A model generated the notes under the pieces. That model was not told the origin of the DNA. It did not search any database and saw only the letters and a program-made list of their open reading frames with translations. From the NCBI RefSeq assembly GCF_050947875.1, contig NC_134569.1, positions 261,341,100 to 261,405,099 on the forward strand: DNA of 64,000 nt, in the 5' to 3' direction. Positions 46,740 through 56,662 of this stretch are shown piece after piece (the first letter of the stretch is position 1; the number at the start of each line of letters is the position of its first letter). Origin of the DNA: Dermacentor variabilis. Taxonomy: Eukaryota; Arthropoda; Arachnida; Ixodida; Ixodidae. A program made the translations under genes and the position numbers.

Positions 46740-47170
46740 GGAGGAAATGACGTAGTAGGTTCTCCTCTTTCTTGCTGATTCTTTATTTATTTGCCGTAGT
46801 GGCCACGCCTTTCGGGCCAAAATGGCGGCTTTGTTTTGGTTCTGTGCGCTCACAAGTGTTGCTCCGTAGGTTTCGTACCGTGGCAAAGGCGCCGTGCGGG
46901 CAGGTTTGCGTTGGTCTCCGTGTTTTGTTTCGCTGCGTTATCTGGACCATGCTCTTCCGGACGTTGCTGTGGCCAGGTGGGACAGGAGGAACTAAACTTT
47001 GTGATAGAACGCGTGTGCAACGCTGTGCGCAATGTACCGCGCCACAGCAATGGCAACGGACGAAAGAATATCCTGCGGAAATATTGCCCTCTTTGGCGGA
47101 ATCATGCTAACGTGCCGTCGCAGGCCGAAACCTATGCGTTTCAGAATCTGTACAATGAACGACTTGCAGG
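46740..47170 (+). promoter_or_regulatory. CpG-rich promoter-like stretch with YY1 motif and possible first exon
   Basis: CAAAATGGCGGC at 46818-46829 is a perfect YY1-type site, typical of the start of TATA-less housekeeping transcripts. The sequence downstream is CpG-rich. An open frame reads ELNFVIERVCNAVRN and later AETYAFQNLYNERLAG, ending at a donor-like AG|GTCAGTG near 47170. The ATG in the YY1 site opens only 15 codons. I recognise no protein family, and the frame lacks an ATG start. The whole is a candidate 5' end of a tick gene transcribed rightward. Confidence 0.35.
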
Positions 47171-47449
47171 TCAGTGATTCCTGCTTTTGACACCACATAT
47201 GGTGCATTTGCGGCACGTAGACGTATGTTTGAATGCATAGTTCGTGTTTAGTAGCAACTTGCTTTTATGCATATTAAAACACATGTTGCTTAACTGTTGC
47301 TTGTTCTTCGCAATACTCGCGACAGCACGAAGTGTTTTAAGGAGAGCGCGTTCGAGGTTCATGCACACCTGCACAGGTGTACCTCAATACACGTGCTGAT
47401 AGAGCGTTACGCAGAATATGTGCATTTTGCTGCCCTCGGCACCGTGCGC

Positions 47450-47566
47450 TTGCCAGCCGATGCTTCGTCCTGGAAGATGAGGAAGAAGCGGCTGCTTTGA
47501 CTTCAGGAAGGAATCTTCCTTACGACAGACGTCTCTTATCTCTGCGGGCGAGAAGCGCAGGTAAGT
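47450..47566 (+). other. Possible exon, unrecognised
   Basis: A + frame reads RCFVLEDEEEAAALTSGRN and then RRLLSLRARSAG, ending at a strong donor CAG|GTAAGTG. It lies 0.4 kb after the promoter-like stretch at 46740-47170, on the same strand. The 3' border is good but the 5' border is unclear. Confidence 0.3.
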
Positions 47567-47569
47567 GAA

Positions 47570-48900
47570 GATTAGCGGATGCGCTGCAACAGTGAGCAAT
47601 GCTCCACAGAACGTACGCCTGCGAATACACTAAACGGCTGTTCCATGATCGCACGGGGGCCCGTTCTACGCGCGTACTGTTGTGCACCGTGCGCCGGCTA
47701 TCGCAAAACTTTGGTTACGTGATGCTTCACTTACCGTGGTAAGAAGCACCTCAGGCCGCACTCAGTGAATATAAACGCGGAGTCAGAAATTACATTCTGC
47801 CTCCTCGCCAGTGCGCGGTCGTAGTGATTCGCGGCCACCCCAACCCACGAAACACGCAAGCAGCTATTTGATGTCTAAAAGATGTCTTGAACGGCTAACT
47901 CAAAATTCTATTAGCTGTCTTGATCAATACATTTTGTAGCCATGTACTTCTAGAAGTACTTCAGTAAGCCCTGCTAACGTTACGCTAAATGTTGGCTAAT
48001 GGACAGCTTGACAAGAAGAAATGAAGACATCGTTTAGGCATACTCTCAAAATTTTGCGGCAGCTGGTACAGTAACACGAGGTTTGCCCACAGTTACAATT
48101 TATTTTGAATGAGGCAAGGACATCAGGAAAAAAAGTTTATATTGTCGGATAGAGTGATGCACACGTAGTTTTTCTACATGTGAACCATGGGAATAGTGTA
48201 GTACAGCCTGATTGGCCAATTAGTGCTTATACTTAGACCACTCAATTGAATGCCACCGGTCAGAATTATTTTGCAAATAAAACATGATCTGTATTGTATG
48301 CTGATATCATGGCAATGTTTTGCCCATTAATAGCATGCCCATTGACCTAAACAAGAACATCTCTGCATGAAACACGTCATTATTGACAAAACTTTGCCCT
48401 GCTCGGTCTCCACCAAATTGAAATAGTTTCTATCAGGGAAACATTTTGTCAGTGATGCTGCAGTTCAGATAAAAATTACATGGTTTCAGCCACAGGAGGC
48501 ACAATAGCTTGACATCAGTATACGAAACAGAACGCTGTGCTGCAATGAATTGTTAAGAAGTAAAGGATAGTACACGCTTGGAAAACCACTCTGCGAACAA
48601 CTCTAACTGGCAATATAAAAATATTTTTTTCTGATCTCCATGCTTCATTTAAAAGTAAATTGTAACTTACTTTGTGGGTGCCCCTTGTCAGGTAACACCA
48701 CATGTTTTTACAGCATCACGCAGAAATAAAGGCCAGTTCTTCGATACACCATTCATTAGCGAATTTCATACATGTTGCATGTTATCGGAACTGAAAGATA
48801 AATCATAATATGCGGTTATTTTTGTCATACACTGTACGATGAGTTCTTTCGTGCATAAAAGATGAGTGCAAGCGAAAATGCAGCAAGACATCTACTTCAC
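47570..48900. other. No gene recognised
   Basis: AT-rich beyond about 47850, with only short frames and no splice-bounded exon. Confidence 0.4.
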
Positions 48901-48920
48901 ACCATGTCACATAGTCATAC

Positions 48921-49127
48921 TTTATTACCTAATAAATTAGAAAAGATGCAGAACGTGTATTTAACAAGAGTGACTAATAGCAGCCGAGGTGAGCATGGAT
49001 AAATCTTGAAAATCATTGCTGCCGCTGCCACAGCAGGCCAGCTTTCGTAGGAGAGCACTGGCTGCCCACAAAAGCTTGCTGTCACAGGCCACGCGTGAAG
49101 GTTCTTGCAGACATAGGCAAGCAATAC
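48921..49127 (-). CDS. Candidate terminal exon of an unrecognised tick gene, with poly(A) signal
   Basis: On the minus strand a strong acceptor (TTCTGTGCAG) at 49128 opens a frame of 54 codons starting IACLCLQEPSRVACDSKLLW, then AASALLRKLACCGSGSNDFQ, to a TAA at 48961-48963. AATAAA follows 35 bases later (48926-48921). The pattern of Leu/Ala-rich helices would suit an ARM/HEAT-like C-terminus, but that is a guess. The entry phase (1) matches the exit phase of the candidate exon at about 49596-49680, which supports a spliced gene running leftward. Confidence 0.45.
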
Positions 49128-49595
49128 CTGCACAGAAGAGGAAAAAGCAATATGTGCTAAGAAGTTTGGCTCACTATAAAAATAAATTTAAGCACTTTCT
49201 CTTAAATTACGGGTATCTTAAGGTGTGTATGCATGTGACGGTGTTTCAAATGACTAGTATATTTCATATAATATAGTTATTAAATTGCAGAGCATATTCA
49301 AAAACAGCCTTGAAATTAATATGTGGTGTGTTGCGGCTAAAAAGCTACCCATCGACTTGTCAAACAAGTCTTGTAAGCTTTCTGCAAAATATAATCCGTT
49401 TGAAACAGTAATACACTCTCAGGGAAATAATGTACTAATTTAATAAAAAGTTAAATAGCGTTTTATATTGTTAAACTAAAAGCAAGTTTGGAATTTCGCA
49501 CTGCCAAGCTGTTGCCCCTTTTTCAAACCTAAACATGACACAGTACAGAATAAGCAGGTATCATGCAAAGTAGTGTCCTAAAGCAACACTCCTAC

Positions 49596-49680
49596 CTGAA
49601 TCAATCACTTTTGTTGACGTGTTTTCATGGGATCCTAATTGGCTTAGGACAATCCCTCGCACAAATGATGCATCATCTCG
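49596..49680 (-). CDS. Candidate internal exon of the same gene
   Basis: The frame reads DDASFVRGIVLSQLGSHEN and TSTKVIDS, ending at donor CAG|GTAGGAG with phase 1, which joins in frame to the exon at 49127. The 5' border is poor: only a weak AG within the stretch would avoid an in-frame TGA just upstream. It could be part of a decaying gene. Confidence 0.35.
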
Positions 49681-49789
49681 GATGATGCGTCATACAACAT
49701 TGAAAGTATATCATGATGTGAAAAAAATGATAACATTGCCTACTGTCTTGGAACTGTTAACATGCTGTTTGAGCGAGAAAGTACAAAGT

Positions 49790-50200
49790 GATTCGTATAG
49801 GTAGCAAATTTCTCAGTGCATCTATAGCCTCAAGTAATTCTGAGCATCTTTGTTGACCCGCAATTGAGAAGCCGCTGCACACAAAAAGGTGTATTCAAGT
49901 AATGGTCCACGCTGAATATTTGCCCACCTAGTGAAAAGTCAAATGTGTCAGGCTAATGGGCCAGGGCAAATAAATTCCTAAATCCTGGTAGCACCTGCAA
50001 TGACATTAATGAAATAGGTGACAAAAAAGAGCACAGGTAAAATTATAGTTATGACAAATTTTAAAAGCACCTCTTTAACTGCTGGAACCCTCAGCATAAT
50101 GCCTGTTCTACACGCACATCAATTGTAGCAGCAAAGCATACCTTTTACAGCGCAGATAAATCTAGAATTAGACTGCTCGCTGATCCTGTACAGTAAATTC
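49790..50200 (-). CDS. Candidate upstream exons of the same gene
   Basis: Two stretches look coding. 50200-50142 has AG and GT borders (TTTACAG and AAAAG|GTATGC) and reads NLLYRISEQSNSRFICAVK. A stretch starting at 49874, after acceptor TTTGTGTGCAG, reads GFSIAGQQRCSELLEAIDAL and further. The phases of these two do not agree under the sites I can see, so either an exon is missing or the gene is broken. LINE-E begins 300 bases further right, so any more 5' exons would lie beyond it. Confidence 0.33.
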
Positions 50201-50504
50201 CTGTAAAGAAACTAAATCATACAGAAAGCATTTAGAATACACAACTGATCACATACTGGCTTGAATACATTTGTGCATTAGGGAAGCAAGGTGTAATGTG
50301 CACTGTTGTAGCAAATTTTTACTCATGTATGGAATACTCATATGACACAACAGAGTTAATTTGTGAGTTCTTAATTAGCAGTGACTACCTACAGGTAAAT
50401 CTTGTAAGGCTGAGGGAAACTAAATATTAGTAGAACTGCGCATGTTCACTGGCACTGAGAAATAGGTCATTATAGTGGCAGCTTATAAAGGACCAGCGCC
50501 GAAA

Positions 50505-50526
50505 ATTTCATTTCATTTCATTTATT
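50505..50526 (-). repeat. TGAAA-type tail of LINE-E
   Basis: ATTTC repeated on the + strand (GAAAT on the element's strand) forms the 3' end of LINE-E, directly after its UTR. Confidence 0.8.
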
Positions 50527-50827
50527 GAAGCCTTAAAGGCCCGGAGGCATTACATAAGGCGGGGGCAAACAAAGTATCAGGTACTCTTCATCACGCTAAA
50601 GAGGGAAAAGAGGAAGAAAAGATAGACGAAGAATAGAAAAGGAAACAACGCTCAGGAGGGAACCGAGCAAGCAGTAGATCATCAAAATCACTGTAAAGAA
50701 ACCATAATATACAACAAAATATATAGTACATAAATACTATTAAAAACATATTATGCGTGAGAACGAATCACTATCAATTAATTACTTAGAAGGGGTCAAT
50801 AAGCGAATGCATTTGAGACGAACCATT

Positions 50828-53658
50828 CTAGGTGTAGTGGATTGTTAGTTTCTCACGGAAAGTCGTGTGGTCGGCGGAAGAAACAATACTGTCGGGCAGA
50901 GTGTTCCACAGCGCTATTGCATTTGGAAAAAAAGAATCCCTCATCGAAGACGTACGGCACTGAATGTGCGCGATTGGACAGCTGTGGTTGAGGCGGGGAG
51001 AGATTCTAGGCGGGGGTTGTAGTCGAGGGTGTCTGGCTATTGGGTGATAGTAGTAAGAGTGAAGCATGCATAGACGCGATATGATACGACGTGATTGGAG
51101 ACTGGGAAGATCGAGTGTGCGTTTTAGTTCAGTTATGCTGGTTTTACTTGAGTAGTTTGACATGATAAAGCGTGCAGCACGATTCTGAATGGCTTCTAAT
51201 TCGTAGGTGAGATATGCTTGCGAGGGGTGCCAGATAGATGATGCGTACTCCAGTTTCGGCCGAACGTATGTCTGATATGCAAGTTTTTTATAGCGGGTGA
51301 TGCAGATTTCAGATTGCGACGCAAGAAACCAAGTGTGCGCGAGGCGTTTGCGCATATTGTTTCAATGTGAGTAACCCATGACAATGATGATGTCAAGTGA
51401 ACACCTAGATACTTATAGCAGTCTGTTCGTGGTATTGTAGTTGAGCTTATGTGGTACGCGTAATTTGTAGCACTGCGCTTACGTGAAAAGGACATAAATT
51501 GGCACTTATTAAGGTTAAGAGGCATGAACCATTTTTCACACCATGAAACGATAGTGTCTATGTCTTCTTGTAGGTCAATGGAATCACCAGGGTTATGGAT
51601 GGCGTTGTAGATGACGCAGTCATCAGCAAAAAGACGCAGTCTAGTTTTTGTGTTACATGGCAGGTCATTGACATAGATTAAAAATAACAGCGGGGATAAG
51701 CCTGCTCCCTGGGGGACACCGGATGTAACATCAGAAAGGTGCGAGTCATGAGAGTTAGCGGATGTGTATTGTACGCGTCCTTTTAAGAAATGTTCGATCC
51801 AAGTAATCAGTGATGGGGGGATTCCAAGAGTAGATAATTTGGCAAGTAGGTGATTGTGAGGGACGCGGTCGAAGGCCTTCGAAAAGTCTAAGAAGATGGC
51901 GTCAATTTGTAGGTGATTGTCCATGTGTTGTAAGATTTCATCGGTGAATTCAGAGAGCTGAGTTTCGCAGGATAATAGTTTTCTAAAACCGTGCTGATAT
52001 GAATAGAAGAAGTTAATTGATTCAAGGTAGTGCATTAGATTGGTTGCTATGATATGTTCCAGCAGTTTAGAGGGGATACTGGTTAGAGAAATTGGACGAT
52101 AGTTACATGCTTTTGTTTGATCACCAGATTTATGGACGGGAATGATTTGAGCCTTTTTCCAATCGTGGGGAACTTCACCAGTACTGATTGATTGTTGGAA
52201 AAGTAAGCTAAGTATTGCGCTTGACAGGGAACTGGTGTTTTTAAGTAATTTGCTGCTGATTTGATCGCAACCAGCCGAGGAGGATAATTTTAGAGCCTGT
52301 ATTAGCCCAGCTATTCCATCAGTGTTAATCTGGATATCGGGCATTGTGGACAGCGAGTGGCATGCTAATTCGTCAGAACTGAAGTTTATAGCAGGAGAAA
52401 ATACTGACGTGAAGAAATTGTTAAGGGCTGTAGCACATTTTTCAGTGTCAATTAGTACATTGTCGTCGTCTGATAGTTGCAGCTGAGTTTGGCGCTTAGG
52501 CGGGGAGATAATCTGAAAGAATTTAAGAGGGTTCGACTGAAGGATTGATAAGAGGTCAGTTGAAAAAAATTTGTTTTTGGAAGCTTTCAATTCCTTGATG
52601 TATTTTTTGACGCTTAGTTCGTACCTATCCCAAGCTCTGTGGTTATTAGTTAACTTTGCTTTCCGATAATGGCGTTTTTTCTTATTAAGTAGACGTTTTA
52701 GGTGCTGCGTGAACCACTGGTTATTTTTGTCGGTATTTATAAGGATAGTAGGGATATATATGTTTTTTAAGTTTAGCATAGTGTTTTTATATAATTCCCA
52801 ATTGGCGTTGACCGAGCGAGCAGAGTATGACTGTCGAAAATCTTCGTAGAAGTGTGCAAGTTCGCGGTTAAATGCGTCGAAGTTAGCTTTCTTGTAATCA
52901 GTGATTAATTTTTGCGTTGGGGCTTTCTTTTTTAATGGCAATGAAATGCCGATATGAAGTACGTTGTGGTCGCTAATGCCAGGGAGCGAAGTCAAATTTT
53001 TTATGTTTTCCGGGCTAGATGTTAATAAGAGATCCAGGGTGTTGTCGCCCCTAGTTGGGCATGTTATTATTTGGTGGAGGTTAAAGTCTAGTGTTAATTC
53101 AAGAAACTGTTTGGGTTCACTACAGGGTGTCCTGTTGGGTACTGAAAGTAGTGGCCAATTGATGCTGGGATGATTAAAGTCTCCAAAAAGGAAGATAGGT
53201 GTAGCGGGCATATCTTTCTTTATTTGTCCTAAAGAGAGGCGTAAGAAATTGCAAAATGAGGGGTTACTATCTGGTGGACGGTAACAGATTCCATACACTA
53301 TTTTGCCAATTGTACTGTGCAGGCTTACCCATGTTAGTTCGATGTTGTCGTCGTGATTTATCAGGGATGACGGTAAGCTGTCCTTAACGGCGATTAGTAC
53401 ACCTCCGCCTCGCCTATCATGCCGATCGCGTCGGTAAACTGTTAAGTTAGGGTAGGATGGAAAAACTTCGTGGTCGCCGACGTCCTTATTTAACCACGTT
53501 TCCGTTAGTAAAATCATATCGGCTGTGGTGTCGTCTATGAAGCTTTCGAGTTCGTCACGTTTTGGAATTATACTGCGGATGTTAGTGAAAACCACGCTTA
53601 TGTTAAAAAATGAATCAGGGCGGTTTTTGAATGAAGCAGGCACGGAATTTCTTGTTTG
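50828..53658 (-). CDS. LINE-E ORF2: AP endonuclease and reverse transcriptase (one frameshift)
   Basis: This is the replication protein of the LINE: it nicks DNA and reverse-transcribes the element RNA at the nick. Endonuclease motifs are complete: VVFTNIRS (Asn), LLTETWLNKDV (Glu), GICYRPPDSNP, LFGDFNHPSINW (Asp, Asn) and GISDHNVLHIGI (Asp, His). Reverse transcriptase blocks are SSAGCDQISSKLL, WKKAQIIPVHKSGD, CNYRPISLTSIPSKLLEH, FLDFSKAFDRVPHN, TSGVPQGAGLSPLLFLIYVN and the catalytic LRLFADDCVIYN. After about 51284-51289 (a run of six T on the + strand) the reading needs one more base to continue into LAYQTYVRPKLEYASSIWHP and the C-terminus. No ATG occurs between ORF1's UGA and the endonuclease Asn; the first is in DTTADMILLTETW. 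Confidence 0.9.
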
Positions 53659-54444
53659 TCACTGCGGCTGGTCAGATAAGGTATCAGTCGGAGCTGGCAT
53701 TTGATTGCTGTTAGGTGTTGTGGTATGTTCAATGACTCTATCGGATGTAGTATCATAAAAATAACATCTGCTGCCTACATGCAGCTTGTCCAGGCTGAGC
53801 TTAAACGCGCATTTTTGGGGCTTGATAAATTTTAACAATTTTGAGCGTGCAAGGTGCGTACTTGGGGCAAAATCTTCTCTGACGGCAAAACATGTACCTT
53901 TTAGCTTACGCCCACATGCCATTATGTTTTCTCTCGTCTTGAAGTGGGCCAGTTTTACTACTATAGGGCGTTTTTTTGTTTCAGAGAATCTTCCAAGTCG
54001 GTGTGCACGCTCAATATCGCTGGCGTTCAATGTTAAACCAAGATTATTTTTGCATAAGTCTAGAATTTTGTTCTCTGAATCACTCCAAGGTTCTTTATCG
54101 GAATCGTCAATGCCAAAAAAGAGCAGGTTGGCTCGCCGCATACGGTTGTTGGCGTCAATGTTCGCGGCTTTCAGGGTAGTGATGTCGTGCTGTAGTCGGC
54201 CGATAATGTTAACAGTAGTTGAGGTGGTTGGATCTTGTTGGTCTGAATCTGAGATGTTTGAGCGGCTCATAATTTCAGCTATAAGTTTGTCTTGGGCAGT
54301 TTGGGTTGTTTTGATTTGCTCAAGCTCTACACGAATTGCGGCTTGAACACTTTCTAATCGTTTGATAGCGTCGAGGATAGGCAGGAGTTCAGCAGTAGGG
54401 GATGGACCGGGGTTAACCTCAATGTCACCGGATAATAACAACAT
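53659..54444 (-). CDS. LINE-E ORF1: 2A-like start, coiled coil, RRM-like RNA-binding protein
   Basis: A 261-codon intact frame starts at ATG 54444 with an in-frame TAA two codons upstream, so the start is certain. Residues 1-14 read MLLLSGDIEVNPGP, a full match to the 2A skipping consensus D-x-E-x-N-P-G-P. Residues about 20-60 form a coiled coil (ILDAIKRLESVQAAIRVELE). From about residue 100 the sequence resembles L1-type ORF1 RRM and C-terminal domains: RRANLLFFGIDDSD, DIERAHRLGRFSETKKRPIV, HFKTRENIMACGRKLKG. The protein should coat element RNA. It ends at TGA 53659-53661 in the same frame as ORF2, with C after the stop (TGA-CAA), so read-through into ORF2 is possible. Confidence 0.88.
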   Translation of the reverse strand: MLLLSGDIEVNPGPSPTAELLPILDAIKRLESVQAAIRVELEQIKTTQTAQDKLIAEIMSRSNISDSDQQDPTTSTTVNIIGRLQHDITTLKAANIDANNRMRRANLLFFGIDDSDKEPWSDSENKILDLCKNNLGLTLNASDIERAHRLGRFSETKKRPIVVKLAHFKTRENIMACGRKLKGTCFAVREDFAPSTHLARSKLLKFIKPQKCAFKLSLDKLHVGSRCYFYDTTSDRVIEHTTTPNSNQMPAPTDTLSDQPQ

Positions 54445-54583
54445 AATTTAACACAGAAAATCGAAGGCAAACGCATCGCGACAAAGCAACACCACACCGC
54501 GACACTTCAAGTCGTAGGGGCACGACACCGACACTATACATCTATCATCACTTCTGAATTCCTTAGAATGGGTTAGATAACAA

Positions 54584-55237
54584 ACCTGGAAGGTTAGGAG
54601 CGTTGTGAACATCGTTGTTCTGGCGGTGTTGTGCCCCGTGTAGTCGGCGATTCCTTGCTGTTTATATTGAGCGCAATGGGGTCCCGTGGTTGCTGGCGTC
54701 GGAGAGTTCCAAGGTTGCCAGGCGGTGTGCCGGGCTCGTGCTGGAAACAGGCGGCTGATGCCATTAGGCTTGATAGGAGGCAGTGGGGTTGGCGGAGAAC
54801 TTGTTTCGTGCAGGTAGGCGGTTCCAGGCGGGCTTTCGGCAGTCGGGGAAGGGCATACGGGTCCAGGTATCAGGTACGTCAGTACCTGGAAGGTTAGGAG
54901 CGTTGTGAACATCGTTGTTCTGGCGGTGTTGTGCCCCATGTAGTCGGCGATTCCTTGCTGTTTATATTGAGCGCAATGTGGTCCCGTGGTTGCTGGCGTC
55001 GGAGAGTTCCAAGGTTGCCAGGCGGTGTGCCGGGCTCGTGCTGGAAACAGGCGGCTGATGCCATTAGGCTTGATAGGAGGCAGTGGGGTTGGCGGAGAAC
55101 TTGTTTCGTGCAGGTAGGCGGTTCCAGGCGGGCTTTCGGCGGTCGGGGAAGGGCATACGGGTCCAGGTATCAGGTACGTCAGTACCTGGAAGGTTAGGAG
55201 CGTTGTGAACATCGTTGTTCTGGCGGTGTTGTGCCCC
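54584..55237 (-). repeat. LINE-E 5' tandem monomers (300-bp unit, 2.2 copies)
   Basis: ACCTGGAAGGTTAGGAGCG recurs at 54584, 54884 and 55184, exactly 300 bases apart. The two full units differ at about three positions (99% identical); the third is cut at 55237, where the element begins. The + and minus frames through the repeat stay open (an apparent 316-codon frame on minus), but this reflects a unit length divisible by three. The position suggests reiterated promoter units as in mouse L1. Confidence 0.92.
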
Positions 55238-56514
55238 CAAAAATGCCCGTTTGTGAGACACCAACTAGCTATTTGACCACGAAGCGCTCTCTGGCCATAA
55301 CCCATATACAAAGCACTCGGAGGACCATAGAGTGTACAGTTCATTGGCTCACAGTGGTCATGATGAGGTCCCGTCATCCAGCTAGCGCCAAGATACAAGA
55401 AGGATGTTCAGCAGTCTATGGAGTGAAAGGAACAAAATAAGAGAGGATCAAGTCAGTTGAAAGACAGATTTGCAATTACAAATGAGGTGATCCAGTCACA
55501 GTCATTCATTAATAAATGCCAAACACTCGTGATTGCACTCCCAGATGAAGCACCTACTAGGCTAAAAGTTTTGTTGCTCATTTACAACAAAACACAAATG
55601 AAGTTTTTACATCCGCAGACGATGGAATTTGGAATTGTATAAAGCAAACATTGCAGTTATATTTTTGTTTTGCTGTAAAGTGAGAACGCTACAAGCTGCA
55701 TAGTCACTGACGCGCGCGCGCACGCACCGCTGTAATCCGTAAAGACTAACAAGCAGAGAAACGTTCTGACTGGTGTTGCGGAAGTCGTGGAGCGCGGTAG
55801 TGCTGAATTGCTGAACACAAGCAGAACCCTCGTATAAAAGTAAAGATGACGAAAACCGGCAGGGCAGAAGAGCCCATCCATCAAGAATTGTTGCGGGTAA
55901 CACCTAAAAATATTCACATTGTTGATGAAAAACGAAGTGCAATGTATTTCACTTACCGGAAAAAGTGTTATCGGAACGTGCAACGTGCAAAGACGCACCG
56001 AGATACGAAGTTGGCGAACGCAGATCCCGCCATTGTGGTAGTAAGCCGTCGGCGAAAACACGCAATACAGCCGATGTCACGAAGCACTGATGCAAAACAT
56101 ACGGCAAACAGTATCAGCAGAGCTAAATGATTACAGTTAATATCCACTATAAATGTACAGAACGGCTTAGAATGATGCACAACTGGCATAACGAATCCAC
56201 GACCGAGACATTGCGGGCGGCAGTGGCTGTTTTCTCAGACGTCCTGCCTCCCTATGTTTTCAGCACAGAATGAAATGTCGGACAAATTTGGAGCTTGCCT
56301 ACTTGACTGCGGCCGAAGTGATCGCAGCGCAGTAGCTGTGACACCGCTGTGGTAACTGAAATACCGGTGTTTCGCTCCGGCTGCTGCAAGTACTTGCCGC
56401 GCGAGCACAGAACGGTTTCCAGGCTTCGTGTGCGTGCTCCGTATGGAACACAATAACACGCCCTTGATTGTCTAAGTTCTGGTGCGAAATTATTTAACAT
56501 TAAAGCCAACATAA
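55238..56514. other. No gene recognised
   Basis: The sequence between LINE-E and Gypsy-B has only short frames. The minus-strand reading through 55400-55240 is open and protein-like (CTLYGPPSALYMGYGQRALR), but it runs straight into LINE-E's monomers and matches no family I know. Confidence 0.35.
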
Positions 56515-56662
56515 TGTTACGAAGAGTTGCGAAGAAATGGTTTTATTTACAGGAGATGGACGTTGATCGTAGCGTGATCGTAGCACAGCCCGGCCTCTCA
56601 ACCTCCTCGTTTCCTTCGTCTTCTCTTCTCTCCTCTTGTCCGCGTCTTTCGTATCCGTTACA
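56515..56662 (-). repeat. Gypsy-B LTR (3' LTR in element orientation)
   Basis: It starts TGTTACGAAG and ends TATCCGTTACA. Aligned by eye without gaps to the other LTR, it differs at about 17 of 148 positions. Confidence 0.92.

Larger units (their letters stand above)
50505..55237 (-). mobile_element. LINE-E, nearly intact 2A-bearing CR1/L2-like LINE (4.7 kb)
   Basis: On the minus strand the element has 300-bp tandem monomers (55237-54584), a short leader, ORF1 (54444-53659), ORF2 (53658-50828) and a 3' UTR ending in TGAAA-type units (50526-50505) after an AATAAA-like tail. All endonuclease and reverse transcriptase motifs are intact, and the only clear lesion is a one-base frameshift late in ORF2. 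I did not find a clean target duplication. Of all the LINEs here it is closest to being active. Confidence 0.9.

Noticed and set aside
54448..55398. A 316-codon minus-strand frame with two nearly identical 100-residue repeats
   Set aside because: It is produced by the 300-bp LINE-E monomers (a multiple of three) plus flanking sequence. It crosses the element's 5' boundary, and its ATG lies outside the element.
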